Part shown: positions 33,766 through 43,162 of the stretch, piece by piece
Position numbering within the stretch: the stretch's first letter is position 1
Layout of the letters: each line of letters opens with the position of its first letter
NCBI GenBank assembly: GCA_000756795.1
Contig: CCSI01000001.1
Location: 682,001-746,000, forward strand
Length of the DNA stretch: 64,000 bases
Direction of reading: 5' to 3'
From: Qipengyuania vulgaris
Lineage (GTDB): Bacteria > Pseudomonadota > Alphaproteobacteria > Sphingomonadales > Sphingomonadaceae
Notes under the pieces: generated by a model
The model's database searches: none
Seen by the model: the letters and a program-made list of their open reading frames with translations, nothing else
What the model was told of the DNA's origin: nothing
Program-made: the position numbers and the translations under genes

Positions 33766-34548
33766 ATGGCGACTTTCACGCTCCCCAAGAACTCGAAAAT
33801 CACCGGCAAGACCCGCGCTCACAAGGCGGATGGCGGCGCTCGCGTGAAGAAGTTCAAGATTTACCGCTACGACCCCGACACCGGCGAAAACCCGCGTTAC
33901 GACACGTTCGAGATCGATCTCGATGCCTGCGGCCCGATGGTTCTCGATGCGCTGTTCAAGATCAAGAACGAGATCGACCCGACGCTGACCTTCCGCCGTT
34001 CGTGCCGCGAAGGCATCTGCGGTTCGTGCTCGATGAACATGAACGGCAAGAACGGCCTCGCCTGCACCACCGCCATCGACGACCTCAAGGGCGAAGTGCG
34101 CATCACCCCGCTGCCGCACATGGAAGTCATCAAGGACCTCGTTCCCGATTTCACGCACTTCTACGCGCAATACGCAAGCATCCGTCCTTGGCTGCAGACC
34201 GTCTCCACCACTCCCAGCGGCAAGGAACGCCTGCAGTCGCCCGAACAGCGCGAGAAGCTGGACGGCCTTTACGAGTGCATCCTGTGCGCCTGCTGCTCGA
34301 CCTCGTGCCCGAGCTATTGGTGGAACAGCGACAAGTTTCTCGGCCCCGCGATCCTGCTGCAGGCCTATCGCTGGCTCGCCGACAGCCGCGACGAGATGAC
34401 CGGCGAACGGCTCGACCAGCTGGAAGACCCCTTCCGCCTCTATCGCTGCCACACCATCATGAACTGCGCGAATGTCTGCCCCAAGGGCCTCAGCCCTGCC
34501 AAGGCCATCGCCGAAACCAAGAAGATGATGGCCGAACGCGCGATCTGA
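33766..34548 (+). CDS. sdhB: Succinate dehydrogenase iron-sulfur subunit
   Basis: This 260 aa subunit of complex II relays electrons from SdhA to ubiquinone. The [2Fe-2S] ligands are C80, C85, C88 and C100 ([16 protein letters not shown]...GLACTT). The [4Fe-4S] and [3Fe-4S] motifs are [16 protein letters not shown] and [17 protein letters not shown]. sdhC, sdhD and sdhA are not next to it: upstream is the divergent HAD gene, and downstream a thioesterase and zapE. ATG 33766 begins [15 protein letters not shown]. Confidence 0.96.
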   Translation: MATFTLPKNSKITGKTRAHKADGGARVKKFKIYRYDPDTGENPRYDTFEIDLDACGPMVLDALFKIKNEIDPTLTFRRSCREGICGSCSMNMNGKNGLACTTAIDDLKGEVRITPLPHMEVIKDLVPDFTHFYAQYASIRPWLQTVSTTPSGKERLQSPEQREKLDGLYECILCACCSTSCPSYWWNSDKFLGPAILLQAYRWLADSRDEMTGERLDQLEDPFRLYRCHTIMNCANVCPKGLSPAKAIAETKKMMAERAI

Positions 34549-34549
34549 C

Positions 34550-35008
34550 GTGCTTCCTGACGACGTTTTCGAGCATGGTCCCGACCCGGAAAACCCGGGC
34601 TGGCGACACTGGAACCTGAAGGACGAGACGCTATTCAACGGCGCGGTGATGGGCAAGCTCATCACCCGCGTGGACCCTGACGGCCAGCACGCGCGCCTGC
34701 GCATGTTTCCCGAGCGCCGGCACGAAAACCTGCAAGGCATCATCCATGGCGCGGTGACGCTTTCGCTCATCGACATCTCGCTGTTCACCACCATGCACAC
34801 GTTGGGCACCGGCAACGCGGGGCCCTCGGTCACGCTCGAATTGTCGACGCAGTTCACCGGAGCAGGCCAACCAGACCGTCCACTCGATGCAGTGACCGAA
34901 ATCGTCAAGGAATCCGGCGGCCTCGTCTTCGTGCGCGGCACGGTGGAGCAGGAGGACCATGTGGTCGCCTCCTTCTCCGGCATCGTGAAGAAAATGCGCC
35001 GCAAATGA
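34550..35008 (+). CDS. PaaI-family hotdog thioesterase
   Basis: This 152 aa hotdog-fold protein probably hydrolyses acyl-CoA thioesters. The fold core is RRHENLQGIIHGAVTLSLID, the hotdog helix with the HGA motif, followed by strand pairs SVTLELSTQFTGAG and GLVFVRGTVEQ. A GTG one base after the sdhB stop gives the full N-terminal strand, so I use it although no clear ribosome-binding site is seen. The stop overlaps zapE (ATGA), so sdhB, this gene and zapE are one operon. Confidence 0.85.
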   Translation: MLPDDVFEHGPDPENPGWRHWNLKDETLFNGAVMGKLITRVDPDGQHARLRMFPERRHENLQGIIHGAVTLSLIDISLFTTMHTLGTGNAGPSVTLELSTQFTGAGQPDRPLDAVTEIVKESGGLVFVRGTVEQEDHVVASFSGIVKKMRRK

Positions 35009-36117
35009 CCGGCATGCTCGCGCGGTACGAGAAGCTCGTCGCGGCAGGCGAGCTCAGGAGCGATGCCGACCAGCGCCGCGCGGCCGAACGGCTCGACCGG
35101 CTGCAGAAAGACCTCGAAAGCGAGAGTTCGGGTGGCCTGCTCAGCCAGCTTTTCCGGCCCAAGAAAACACGGCCCCAAGGCGTCTACATGTGGGGCGGCG
35201 TAGGACGCGGGAAGTCCATGCTGATGGACCTCTTCGTCGAGACGCTGGGCATTGCGGAAAAGCGCCGCGTTCACTTCCACGAGTTCATGCTCGAGGTCGA
35301 CCGCCTTATCCGCGACGAGCGCAAGAAGGAGGCCGGCGACCCCATCGCACCGGTCGCCGCGCGTCTCGCGAAGGATATCCGCTGCCTCGCCTTCGACGAA
35401 ATGGTGGTCAACAACACCGCCGATGCCGCCATCATGGCACGCTTATTCACCGCGCTGATTTGCGAAGAGAATGTGGTAGTCGTCACCACCAGCAACCGCC
35501 CTCCCGCCGACCTCTACAAGGATGGGCTCAATCGCTCGCTCTTCCTGCCCTTCATCGACCTCGTGCAGGCCGAACTCGACGTGTTGCCGCTCAATGGTCC
35601 GACCGATTACCGGCTCGACCGGCTAGGCGATATCGACACCTGGCATACGCCGTTGGGTGACGCGGCAACTGCGCAGGTATGCGAGGCCTTCTTCCGCCTG
35701 ACCGACTACAAGCCCGAAGATGCCGAGCATGTACCCAGCGCGGAGTTGGACCTCGGCGGCGGGCGCACCTTGCATGTGCCGAAAAGCCTCAAGGGCGTCG
35801 GCGTGTTCAGCTTTAAGCGGTTATGCGGCGAAAACCGCGGTGCGGCGGATTACCTCGCAATCGCACATGCCTATCACTCGGTCATCGTGGTCGGGATCCC
35901 GCGTCTGTCGCCCGAAAACCGCAACGAGGCCATCCGCTTCACCAAGCTCATCGATGCGCTTTACGAAAACAGCGTCAAGCTCTTCGCGACTGCCGCTGCC
36001 GAACCGGAAGACCTCTATACCACGGGCGACGGCGCCTTCGAATTCGAGCGCACGGTCAGCCGCCTGAAGGAAATGCAGAGCACCGACTACATGGCCCGCG
36101 GCCACGGCCTCGCCTGA
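35005..36117 (+). CDS. zapE: AFG1/ZapE-type ATPase
   Basis: This 370 aa ATPase of the AFG1/ZapE family is linked in E. coli to Z-ring constriction and in mitochondria to respiratory-complex quality control. Walker A is VYMWGGVGRGKSMLMDLF (about 60-77), Walker B is IRCLAFDEMVVNNTADA, and VVVVTTSNRPPADLYKDGLNR is the sensor-1 strand with the family RPP motif. Genomic linkage to sdhB is common in alphaproteobacteria and fits a role near respiration. Confidence 0.92.
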   Translation: MTGMLARYEKLVAAGELRSDADQRRAAERLDRLQKDLESESSGGLLSQLFRPKKTRPQGVYMWGGVGRGKSMLMDLFVETLGIAEKRRVHFHEFMLEVDRLIRDERKKEAGDPIAPVAARLAKDIRCLAFDEMVVNNTADAAIMARLFTALICEENVVVVTTSNRPPADLYKDGLNRSLFLPFIDLVQAELDVLPLNGPTDYRLDRLGDIDTWHTPLGDAATAQVCEAFFRLTDYKPEDAEHVPSAELDLGGGRTLHVPKSLKGVGVFSFKRLCGENRGAADYLAIAHAYHSVIVVGIPRLSPENRNEAIRFTKLIDALYENSVKLFATAAAEPEDLYTTGDGAFEFERTVSRLKEMQSTDYMARGHGLA

Positions 36118-36121
36118 GCGA

Positions 36122-37285
36122 TCACGCCGCGTTGCGGGTGGCGCTGCTTTCGAAATAGTCGATCATCATCGTCAGCACATGGCGGAGCGAACGCTCCTGT
36201 TCGTCGAGCCGCGTTTCGATCGCCGCGAGACGCTCCTCGACATCGGCCGAGGTTTCGGACGTGGCGCTTTGCGACAGGTTCGCCATCTCCTTGCGCAGCG
36301 AGGCAATCGCCTTGTCTCGCTGTGCGAAGGCCTTTTCGATCGCCTCGATTTGTGCATCGAGCAGTGCGGCATCGTCACCCGGTTCCGATGCCACCGGCTC
36401 CTCGGCGGGTGGCGTGACCGGAAGCGGCTGCGTTGCCTGCTTCTTCACCGGCGCAGCGGGCGCTGTTTCAACGGCTCGTCCGTTCATCTCGTCGATGACT
36501 GCGCGCACCAGATCCTCGCCGATCACCTCGCGCTCTTCCATCGCGCCCTTCATCAACACGCGTGACATGATGCGGTTGACGAGGCGGGGAATGCCCCGGC
36601 TCTCGCGGTGGATGAGGCTCCAGACGTCGCCCTCGAAACCGGGGCATAGCTTGTACCCCACATGCTCGAGCCGGTGCATGACATAGGGCTCGATTTCGTT
36701 CGGCTGCATCGCCTCGAGGTGATGCGAGGCAATAACGCGCTGGCGCAGCTGCTCGAGCTGGTCCCACTCGGAAAGCAGCTGCCGGAACTCGGGCTGGCCC
36801 AGCAGAAGCATCTGCAGCAAGGGTTTCGCACCCAAGTGGAAATTCGACAGCATGCGCAGCTCTTCGAGCGCGCCCACGGTGAGGTTCTGCGCCTCGTCGA
36901 TGATGAGCAGCACCTTGCGCCCTGCCCGTGCCTCGTCCTGCAGGAACAATTCGATGGCCGAAAGCGCGCCCGCCTTGTCGCCCGCATCGACTTCAAGCCC
37001 GAAGCTGTGCGCGGCCATGCCAATCATCTCGTCGCTGCCGAGCGCGCTGGTGACAACCTCGCCAACGGTCACGCTGTTCCAGTCGAGCCGGTTGCGCAAA
37101 TGGCCGACCAGAGTCGACTTGCCCGCCCCGACCTCGCCGGTAATGACGATAAAGCCCTCGCCCTGGTTGAGGCCATATCCGAGGTAGCTCAGCGCCTTCT
37201 TGTGCGTGACGCTCTCGAAATAGAACGAGGGGTCGGGCGTGAGCTGGAAGGGCCGCTCGCTGAATCCGTAAAAGTCCTCGTACAT
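36122..37285 (-). CDS. ExeA-like AAA ATPase, exosortase-A-system associated
   Basis: This 387 aa ATPase begins MYEDFYGFSERPFQLTPDPS, the hallmark of the XrtA/PEP-CTERM-associated ATPase (TIGR03015 type, ExeA/GspA-like). Walker A is GEVGAGKST (50-58), Walker B is VLLIIDEAQNL, and a sensor follows in RESRGIPRLVNRIM. After residue ~275 comes a Pro-rich linker and then a long heptad-rich coiled coil (SADVEERLAAIETRLDEQER). It probably energises assembly of an exopolysaccharide or secretion machine. The 74 bases to the upstream decarboxylase suggest the same operon. Confidence 0.88.
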   Translation of the reverse strand: MYEDFYGFSERPFQLTPDPSFYFESVTHKKALSYLGYGLNQGEGFIVITGEVGAGKSTLVGHLRNRLDWNSVTVGEVVTSALGSDEMIGMAAHSFGLEVDAGDKAGALSAIELFLQDEARAGRKVLLIIDEAQNLTVGALEELRMLSNFHLGAKPLLQMLLLGQPEFRQLLSEWDQLEQLRQRVIASHHLEAMQPNEIEPYVMHRLEHVGYKLCPGFEGDVWSLIHRESRGIPRLVNRIMSRVLMKGAMEEREVIGEDLVRAVIDEMNGRAVETAPAAPVKKQATQPLPVTPPAEEPVASEPGDDAALLDAQIEAIEKAFAQRDKAIASLRKEMANLSQSATSETSADVEERLAAIETRLDEQERSLRHVLTMMIDYFESSATRNAA

Positions 37286-37359
37286 CGAATGCCTTCAAAT
37301 CTGCCTTATGTGCGCGCGACCCTTACCTGCTAAATATGGTTAAATGGTTGATAGGTGCC

Positions 37360-38586
37360 TCAAACAAGCATTTCTTCCGCCGGTCCCTGCCCGAGGAATG
37401 CGCTGGGCGAGGCGCTGGCGCCATAGGCTCCGGCGCAGAAAACCGCGACGATATCGCCCACTTCCGCGCGCGGCAGGTGGGCCTTGTCGGCAAGCCGGTC
37501 GAGCGGAGTGCACAGGCAGCCGACGACGTTAGCGACCTCGACAGGCTCGGCATCGAAATGCGACGCGATAGCGAGTGGGTAGTTGCGGCGCACGACCGTT
37601 CCGAAGTTACCCGAGGCGGCGAGTTGGTGGTGCAAGCCGCCATCGGTGACGAGATAGGTTTCGCCGTGGCTTTCTTTCCGGTCGATGATGCGGGTGAGGT
37701 AAACGCCCGCCTCGCCGACGATGTAGCGGCCGAGTTCGATGAAGAGTTCGGCATCTGCCAGCGTATCGGGAAGCGTTTCGAACCTCTCGCCCAGCGCCGT
37801 CCCCACCTTCTCGATGTCGAGCTGTGTATCGCCGTTGAAATAGGGAATGCCGAAGCCTCCGCCCATGTTGAGCTTGGGCAGGCTCATACCCGCTTCGCTC
37901 GCCATGCGGTGCGCAAGACCGAGCGTGTTGGCCTGCGTTTCGATGAGCGCATCGGCATCGAGCGCCTGGCTGCCGGTAAAGATGTGCAGCCCCCGCCATT
38001 CGCAGCCCGCATCGACAATCTCGCGCATCAGCGCAGGCACGCGCTCGGCATCGACCCCGAACGGCTTGGCCCCGCCGCCCATTTTCATGCCCGAGCCCTT
38101 GGGCTCGAAATCGGGGTTTACTCGAATGGCGAGCCTCGGCGTCTTCCCGAGGCGCTCAGCAATCGCCAGCGCCCGGCGCGCCTCATTTTCGCTCTCGAGA
38201 TTGAGAGTCACGCCAGCAGCAATCGCTGCTTCGAGTTCCTCGTCGCGCTTTCCGGGTCCTGCGAAGCTCACCCGCTCGCCGCTGACACCAGCGGCCTGAA
38301 CCATGGCAAGTTCGCCGCCCGATGCGATATCCAGCCCGTCGACGAGGCCAGCGACATGTTTCAGCAAGGGCGCAAAGCTGTTGGCCTTGATCGCGTAATT
38401 GATTTTCAACCGCTCGGGCATGGCAGCGCGCAAGGAGGCAATGCGCTCGGCAATCATACCTTTCGAAAAGACGAACAGCGGCGTGCGCCCTGCATCCTCG
38501 ACAAGCGAACTTACCTTCCGTCCCGAGATGGCGAGCTCGCCATGCAGCGCTTCGAAACCGGCGGGGATGGGACCGAGGGGTTTCAT
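37360..38586 (-). CDS. PLP-dependent decarboxylase, exosortase-A-system associated
   Basis: This 408 aa fold-III PLP enzyme is of the LysA/ornithine decarboxylase type. The Schiff-base Lys is K67 in KINYAIKANSF; GLDIASGGELAMV, the phosphate-binding loop LNMGGGFGIPYFNGD and CAGAYGASASPSAFLG follow. This subgroup (TIGR03099 type) is found with XrtA exopolysaccharide loci, where the substrate is not established. Its ATG overlaps the ligase stop (ATGA), so ligase and decarboxylase probably work on one intermediate, plausibly an aminoacyl group carried by the nearby ACP. Confidence 0.88.
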   Translation of the reverse strand: MKPLGPIPAGFEALHGELAISGRKVSSLVEDAGRTPLFVFSKGMIAERIASLRAAMPERLKINYAIKANSFAPLLKHVAGLVDGLDIASGGELAMVQAAGVSGERVSFAGPGKRDEELEAAIAAGVTLNLESENEARRALAIAERLGKTPRLAIRVNPDFEPKGSGMKMGGGAKPFGVDAERVPALMREIVDAGCEWRGLHIFTGSQALDADALIETQANTLGLAHRMASEAGMSLPKLNMGGGFGIPYFNGDTQLDIEKVGTALGERFETLPDTLADAELFIELGRYIVGEAGVYLTRIIDRKESHGETYLVTDGGLHHQLAASGNFGTVVRRNYPLAIASHFDAEPVEVANVVGCLCTPLDRLADKAHLPRAEVGDIVAVFCAGAYGASASPSAFLGQGPAEEMLV

Positions 38587-40121
38587 GCACCAATCTCCCT
38601 TGCAAGCGCCGTGCGGTCGATTTTCCCGTTGGGATTGAGCGGCATTGCGTCCTTCCAGTGAATGACATGGGGCTGCATGAAATTGGGCAATTCGCGGGCA
38701 AGCGCCTTCTTCAATTCGTCGCTCTCCTCGCCGCGGACGACGAGATGGATGGCATGGCCAAGCTTTTCGTCGGGCACTCCCAAGGCAACCGCCTCGGCGA
38801 CTAATCCCATCGCCAGCGCCGCGCCTTCGATTTCCTGCGGGCTGATGCGATTGCCCGAACTCTTTATCATCGCATCGCGCCGTCCGACGAAATAGAGCAA
38901 GCCATCTGTATCGCGTTTCACCCGGTCGCCCGACCAGACCGCCGTGCCGCCATATTTCGACGCTGCGGGTGCGGGCCGGAAGCGCTCGGCAGTACGTTTC
39001 GCGTCCTGCCAATAGCCCTGTGCCACCAGCGGCCCGCAATGAACGAGTTCACCTTCCTCGCCCGGAGAACACGGCTCACCCTTTTCGTCCACCACGAGGA
39101 TTTCCGCGAAGGGAATGGCTTTACCCATGGAAGTCGGATGGTCTGCAACCAGCGCAGGGTCGAGAAAGGTGGAGCGGAAAGCCTCGGTAAGGCCATACAT
39201 GGGAAAAATCTTCGTTTTCGGAAAGATAGCGCGCAAATCGGATATGATTTCTACGGTAAGCGCGCCCCCACTGTTGGTGACACGGCGCAGCGACGTCACC
39301 GCCTCTTCCGGCCACTCGATCTCGGTCAACTGCACCCACAGCGGCGGGACAGCCGCGAGCGTCGTCACCCCGTGTTTCGCGCAAGCCTTCGCGACATCGC
39401 GCGGGAAGAGATAGTCGAGCGGGACGACAGAGCCTCCCGCATACCAGGTCGAGAGAAGCTGGCTCTGGCCATAATCGAAGCTCAGCGGCAGCACGGCTAG
39501 CGTCACATCATCTGCCGCCATGCCTTGATAATGCGCGACCGACACCGCGCCCAGCCACATGTTTTCATGGCTCAGCATCACGCCCTTCGGCTTGCCGGTC
39601 GATCCGCTGGTGTAGAGGATGGCGGCGAGTTCTTCGGTTTCACGCTGCGATGGCGCAAGCATGACGCCAGCGCGCTCTGCCTCCTGCCACGCAGCGCCTT
39701 CGTCCAAGGCCGCGCATCCGCCAGGAATATCGCTTTGTTCCAGAGATTTAAGTCGCGATGCTGTCGCGACCAATAAAGTCGCGCCGCTGTCCGATAGGAT
39801 ATGCGCCGCCTGCGCGCGCTTGAGCAGCGGATTGATCGGGACGTGCACCATCCCCGCCCTCGCTGCAGCCAGTGGCAGCAGGCAAGTGAGCTCGCCCTTG
39901 GCTGCCCAGCTAGCGACCCTCGCCCCGGTTTCGAGCTGACCCTTCAGCCATCCCGCGAGGAGGGAGACCCTCTCGGACAGCTCGCTATGCGTAAGCACGC
40001 GGTCCTTCAGCACGAGCGCAGGCGCATCGCGCTCGCCCCGCTCGGCCAGATGGTCAAGCGGCCAAGGAGTGTCGTCGAGCGCAGTTTGCTTGGCGAATGT
40101 CATTGCAAAAGGGCTATTCAT
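38583..40121 (-). CDS. Acyl-CoA ligase (AMP-forming), exosortase-A-system associated
   Basis: This 512 aa adenylate-forming enzyme activates a carboxylic acid with ATP. The P-loop ILYTSGSTGKPKGVMLSH lies near 165-182, then KIFPMYGLTEAFRSTF, and the hinge and C-terminal catalytic Lys in PLNPNGKIDRTAL. It matches the exosortase-associated ligase group (TIGR03098 type). The divergent ACP gene, 118 bases away, is a natural acceptor. ATG 40121 has TGGGAT close upstream; ATG 40103 is the alternative start. Confidence 0.88.
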   Translation of the reverse strand: MNSPFAMTFAKQTALDDTPWPLDHLAERGERDAPALVLKDRVLTHSELSERVSLLAGWLKGQLETGARVASWAAKGELTCLLPLAAARAGMVHVPINPLLKRAQAAHILSDSGATLLVATASRLKSLEQSDIPGGCAALDEGAAWQEAERAGVMLAPSQRETEELAAILYTSGSTGKPKGVMLSHENMWLGAVSVAHYQGMAADDVTLAVLPLSFDYGQSQLLSTWYAGGSVVPLDYLFPRDVAKACAKHGVTTLAAVPPLWVQLTEIEWPEEAVTSLRRVTNSGGALTVEIISDLRAIFPKTKIFPMYGLTEAFRSTFLDPALVADHPTSMGKAIPFAEILVVDEKGEPCSPGEEGELVHCGPLVAQGYWQDAKRTAERFRPAPAASKYGGTAVWSGDRVKRDTDGLLYFVGRRDAMIKSSGNRISPQEIEGAALAMGLVAEAVALGVPDEKLGHAIHLVVRGEESDELKKALARELPNFMQPHVIHWKDAMPLNPNGKIDRTALAREIGA

Positions 40122-40239
40122 ATATCCCAGCGACTACGCAAGTGCTTCGCTTGTCGACGTTAACCCTCGCCTTGCGCGCCATCCCCCACACGGCTAAGGG
40201 CAAGCGCCTCGCAAGAGACAGGGATTTGAACGCAAAAGC

Positions 40240-40542
40240 ATGACCGGCCAGACCGCCACTGCCGAACCGACCGGCCCAAGCCGCAGCGCAATTGACGAGC
40301 AGCTGCGCGCCATCCTCGTCGACGTATTGTCGCTCGATGAAGAGCGCGTGGGCGAATTCGACGCAGATACGGGCTTGTTCGGTCATTTGCCCGAGCTCGA
40401 TTCCATGGCCGTCGCGACGCTTTTCACCGAGATGGAAGACCGCCTCGGCATCGTTATCGAGGACGAGGATGTCGATGGCGAAATGCTGGAGACCTATGGC
40501 GGGCTGCTGGCCTTCACCGAAGCCAAGTGCATCGAGGCCTGA
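40240..40542 (+). CDS. Acyl carrier protein, exosortase-A-locus type
   Basis: This 100 aa acidic four-helix carrier protein has the phosphopantetheine-attachment Ser55 in LPELDSMAVATLF. It is not the fatty-acid ACP: the usual DSLD context is replaced and the helices differ. It stands divergent from the exosortase-associated ligase and decarboxylase, so it probably carries the group that they activate and decarboxylate. The N-terminal ~15 residues are a flexible Thr/Pro lead. Confidence 0.85.
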   Translation: MTGQTATAEPTGPSRSAIDEQLRAILVDVLSLDEERVGEFDADTGLFGHLPELDSMAVATLFTEMEDRLGIVIEDEDVDGEMLETYGGLLAFTEAKCIEA

Positions 40543-40545
40543 GCC

Positions 40546-41739
40546 CTACCTCGTGAAATAGCTGGTCAGCTCGACATGGGTCGACCAGCGGAACTGGCCC
40601 ACTGGGCGCAGCTTCTCCAGCCTGAAGCCGGCATCCACCAAGACCTTCGCATCGCGCGCCCAGCTTGAGGGATTGCAGCTGATGTAGGCAACGCGGCTCG
40701 CCGAGCCTTGCGCGATTTGCGCGACTTGCTCGCGCGCGCCTGCCCGCGGCGGGTCGAGGACGATGGCGCCGAACTTGCCGGTTTCCTCGGCAGTCAGCGG
40801 GTTGCGAAAAAGGTCGCGGTGGAGCGCATGGACTGGCAGGCCGCGGCTGTTGGCGGCACTCTTGCACGCGAGATGGGCGTCCCTTGCCGCTTCGACCGCC
40901 AATGCCTTGGCCGGGTTAGCGAGGGAAAAAGCGAAGGTGCCGAGGCCTGCGAACAAGTCGGCAATGGTCGTCGCGCCTTCGAGGAAATCCCGCGCGTCCC
41001 CAACAAGGACAGCCTCGCCATCACTGGTTGGCTGCAGGAAAGAATTCTGCGGCAACCCCACGGGCACATTCCCGAGGGTAATAGTGGCAGGCTCGGGCTC
41101 CCACACGGTTTCCGCACCATAACCGGCGTCGGTGGAAAGCCGCGCGAGGCGGTTGTCGCGGGCGAAGTCCAGCAAGGCTTCTGTCGCAGCCAGTCCCTCG
41201 GCCACGAAGCCCTTGAGCGAGCAGTCCACGCCCTGGTCCGCAAGAGTCAGCGAAACATCGACAGGCCCCTTGCCCGCATATTTGGCGATGAGCTGGCGCA
41301 GTGGTTTCACCAGCGCGAACAGTTCCGGCGCGAGGATATGGCATTCGTGCATGTCGACGATGCGATTGCTGCGACCTTCGCGAAAACCTAGCACTGCTCC
41401 CTTGCCGGCTTTCATCCCGTGCAGGGTAGCGCGCCTCCTAGTGCGCGGCGGCGAGAGGTGGGTGGGAAGCAATTCGCCGACGTCGATGCCTTGGCTCTCG
41501 GCGGCAAAGGCAACGCGCTCGGTGACGAACTGGCGCAGGGCAGCCTCGTCGGCCTGCTGCAACTGGCAGCCCCCGCAGGTGCCGAAATGGCGGCAGGGTG
41601 GCTCGACATGGTGAGGGCCGGGGGTGAATTCACCGTCGTTGCTCACCGTATCGCCGGTCACGGCACCCGGCACATGGCGACCGCTTTCGGTGACGCCGTC
41701 CCCCTTGGCGGCGATGCGGATTATGGTCTCGGCGGTCAC
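40546..41739 (-). CDS. TrmA/RlmD-family 23S rRNA or tRNA uracil-C5 methyltransferase
   Basis: This 397 aa SAM-dependent RNA m5U methyltransferase has an N-terminal reduced TRAM-like part, then Fe-S Cys C49, C55 and C58 (PPCRHFGTCGGCQLQ) and a fourth Cys in MHECHIL. SAM binding is at TIADLFAGLGTFAFSLA, FGAIVLDPPRAGAREQ carries the Asp, and the nucleophile Cys is in VAYISCNPSSWARD. A GTG start overlaps the nnr stop (GTGA). rlmD-like and trmA-like members cannot be told apart with confidence by eye. Confidence 0.88.
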   Translation of the reverse strand: MTAETIIRIAAKGDGVTESGRHVPGAVTGDTVSNDGEFTPGPHHVEPPCRHFGTCGGCQLQQADEAALRQFVTERVAFAAESQGIDVGELLPTHLSPPRTRRRATLHGMKAGKGAVLGFREGRSNRIVDMHECHILAPELFALVKPLRQLIAKYAGKGPVDVSLTLADQGVDCSLKGFVAEGLAATEALLDFARDNRLARLSTDAGYGAETVWEPEPATITLGNVPVGLPQNSFLQPTSDGEAVLVGDARDFLEGATTIADLFAGLGTFAFSLANPAKALAVEAARDAHLACKSAANSRGLPVHALHRDLFRNPLTAEETGKFGAIVLDPPRAGAREQVAQIAQGSASRVAYISCNPSSWARDAKVLVDAGFRLEKLRPVGQFRWSTHVELTSYFTR

Positions 41740-43124
41740 AGGAAGGTCTCCATGGCAGGCTTAACCGCATGGGCCAACTGTCCGGCGGTAAAGGCAGGGC
41801 CTGCAAGCCGCGCGGCCTCGTGATGAAGCCAGACTGCTTCTTCGAGTGCGCGCTGCGGCTCGCCATGTGCGGCGAGACGCGAAGCGGCGATTCCGGCGAG
41901 GACGTCGCCTGTGCCAGCTGCCGAGAGCCAGCTCGAACCCTGTTCGAAAAACCGAATTCCATCGGTGCCGACCAGAACGCTGTCCGGACCCTTTGCGAGG
42001 ACAGTCATTCCACTGGCGGCATGCAATCGCTTGGCGCGGGCGATTTTGTCATCGCCGTCCGCCCCAAAAGTTTTGCAAAGCGCTGCCAATTCGCCCTCGT
42101 GAGGTGTGACGGCAATCTTAGTGCCACTCCTGCCATCCAGCATCGAATGGTCGAGAAGGTGCAATGCATCCGCATCGAGGACGATAGGCTTGCCGGTAGA
42201 AAGAACTGTTTCGAGCCGTTCACGCGCATTCTCGCTGCGACCCAGCCCAGGTCCAACCAGCAGTGCGCCAATACGCTCGTCCCCCAAGGCATCAGGCAGA
42301 AGAGCGCCGTCTATCACCAGCTCCGCCGGAGCATCCGGATGCGAATGCTCGCTGAGCAGCTTCGCATATCCGGCCCCGCTGCGCATCGCAGCCTCTGCTG
42401 CCAACAACGGCGCTCCGGGCATTTCACCTGCGACGATTGCCAGCAAGCCGCGTCGATATTTGTGCGCGTCTGCAGCGGGGGGCGTCAGCTTGGGGGGCGA
42501 ACTCATCCGAGGCGCGTCATCGGGCATCTCGATGCCGATATCGACCAAACGCTTCACACCCATCCGCGCCATTGCGGGCATCGTGAAATGCGCCCGCTTC
42601 CAAGCTCCAAGCGCGATGGTGAGGTCGTAGCCAACTTCGGGACCCAGCAATTCGCCCGTTTCGCTGGCGATGCTGCTCGGGACATCGATGGCGATTTTGT
42701 AGCCCGAAGCGCTACGCATGCTGGAGAGCAGCGAGGCGAAGTCACCCTCGACCTTGCGGGACAGCCCATAGCCGAAGAGGCAGTCCACGTAGACGCAGGC
42801 TTCGGGAAGCGCACCGGTCGAAATTTCGCCCTTGTAGTGCGTCCGGGCCGTGCGAGCAGTCTCACTCCCTGGCTCTTTCGGGGTGACTACTGCAACCTCC
42901 AGCCCCCGCTTTCGTAAGCTCTCGGCAATGACATAGCCATCGCCGCCATTGTTGCCTGGACCGCAGAGCACGCAGACCGAGCGCCCGCCCGCCATGCGTG
43001 CAACCCATTGCGCTGCGCCCTCGCCCGCGCGCTGCATGAGTTCCATTTCAGAGACGCCCGCGCCCATCGCCGCTTGTTCGGCAGCGCGCATCTGGTCGAC
43101 GGTGAGGACAGCTTGGCTGGACAT
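41736..43124 (-). CDS. nnr: Bifunctional NAD(P)H-hydrate epimerase / ADP-dependent dehydratase
   Basis: This 462 aa protein repairs hydrated NAD(P)H. The N-terminal YjeF_N epimerase domain (to ~210) has LCGPGNNGGDGYVIAESLR and IAIDVPSSIASETG. The C-terminal dehydratase (ribokinase-like, from ~230) has LLVGPGLGRS, IVLDADALHLL, VTPHEGELAAL and the signature SAAGTGDVLAGIAA. Both domains are complete and their active-site loops are intact. It is co-directional with ilvD (38-base gap). Confidence 0.94.
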   Translation of the reverse strand: MSSQAVLTVDQMRAAEQAAMGAGVSEMELMQRAGEGAAQWVARMAGGRSVCVLCGPGNNGGDGYVIAESLRKRGLEVAVVTPKEPGSETARTARTHYKGEISTGALPEACVYVDCLFGYGLSRKVEGDFASLLSSMRSASGYKIAIDVPSSIASETGELLGPEVGYDLTIALGAWKRAHFTMPAMARMGVKRLVDIGIEMPDDAPRMSSPPKLTPPAADAHKYRRGLLAIVAGEMPGAPLLAAEAAMRSGAGYAKLLSEHSHPDAPAELVIDGALLPDALGDERIGALLVGPGLGRSENARERLETVLSTGKPIVLDADALHLLDHSMLDGRSGTKIAVTPHEGELAALCKTFGADGDDKIARAKRLHAASGMTVLAKGPDSVLVGTDGIRFFEQGSSWLSAAGTGDVLAGIAASRLAAHGEPQRALEEAVWLHHEAARLAGPAFTAGQLAHAVKPAMETFL

Positions 43125-43162
43125 GCGCGGCGGCTGCCACGCAAATGCGCATCCGGCAAGGG

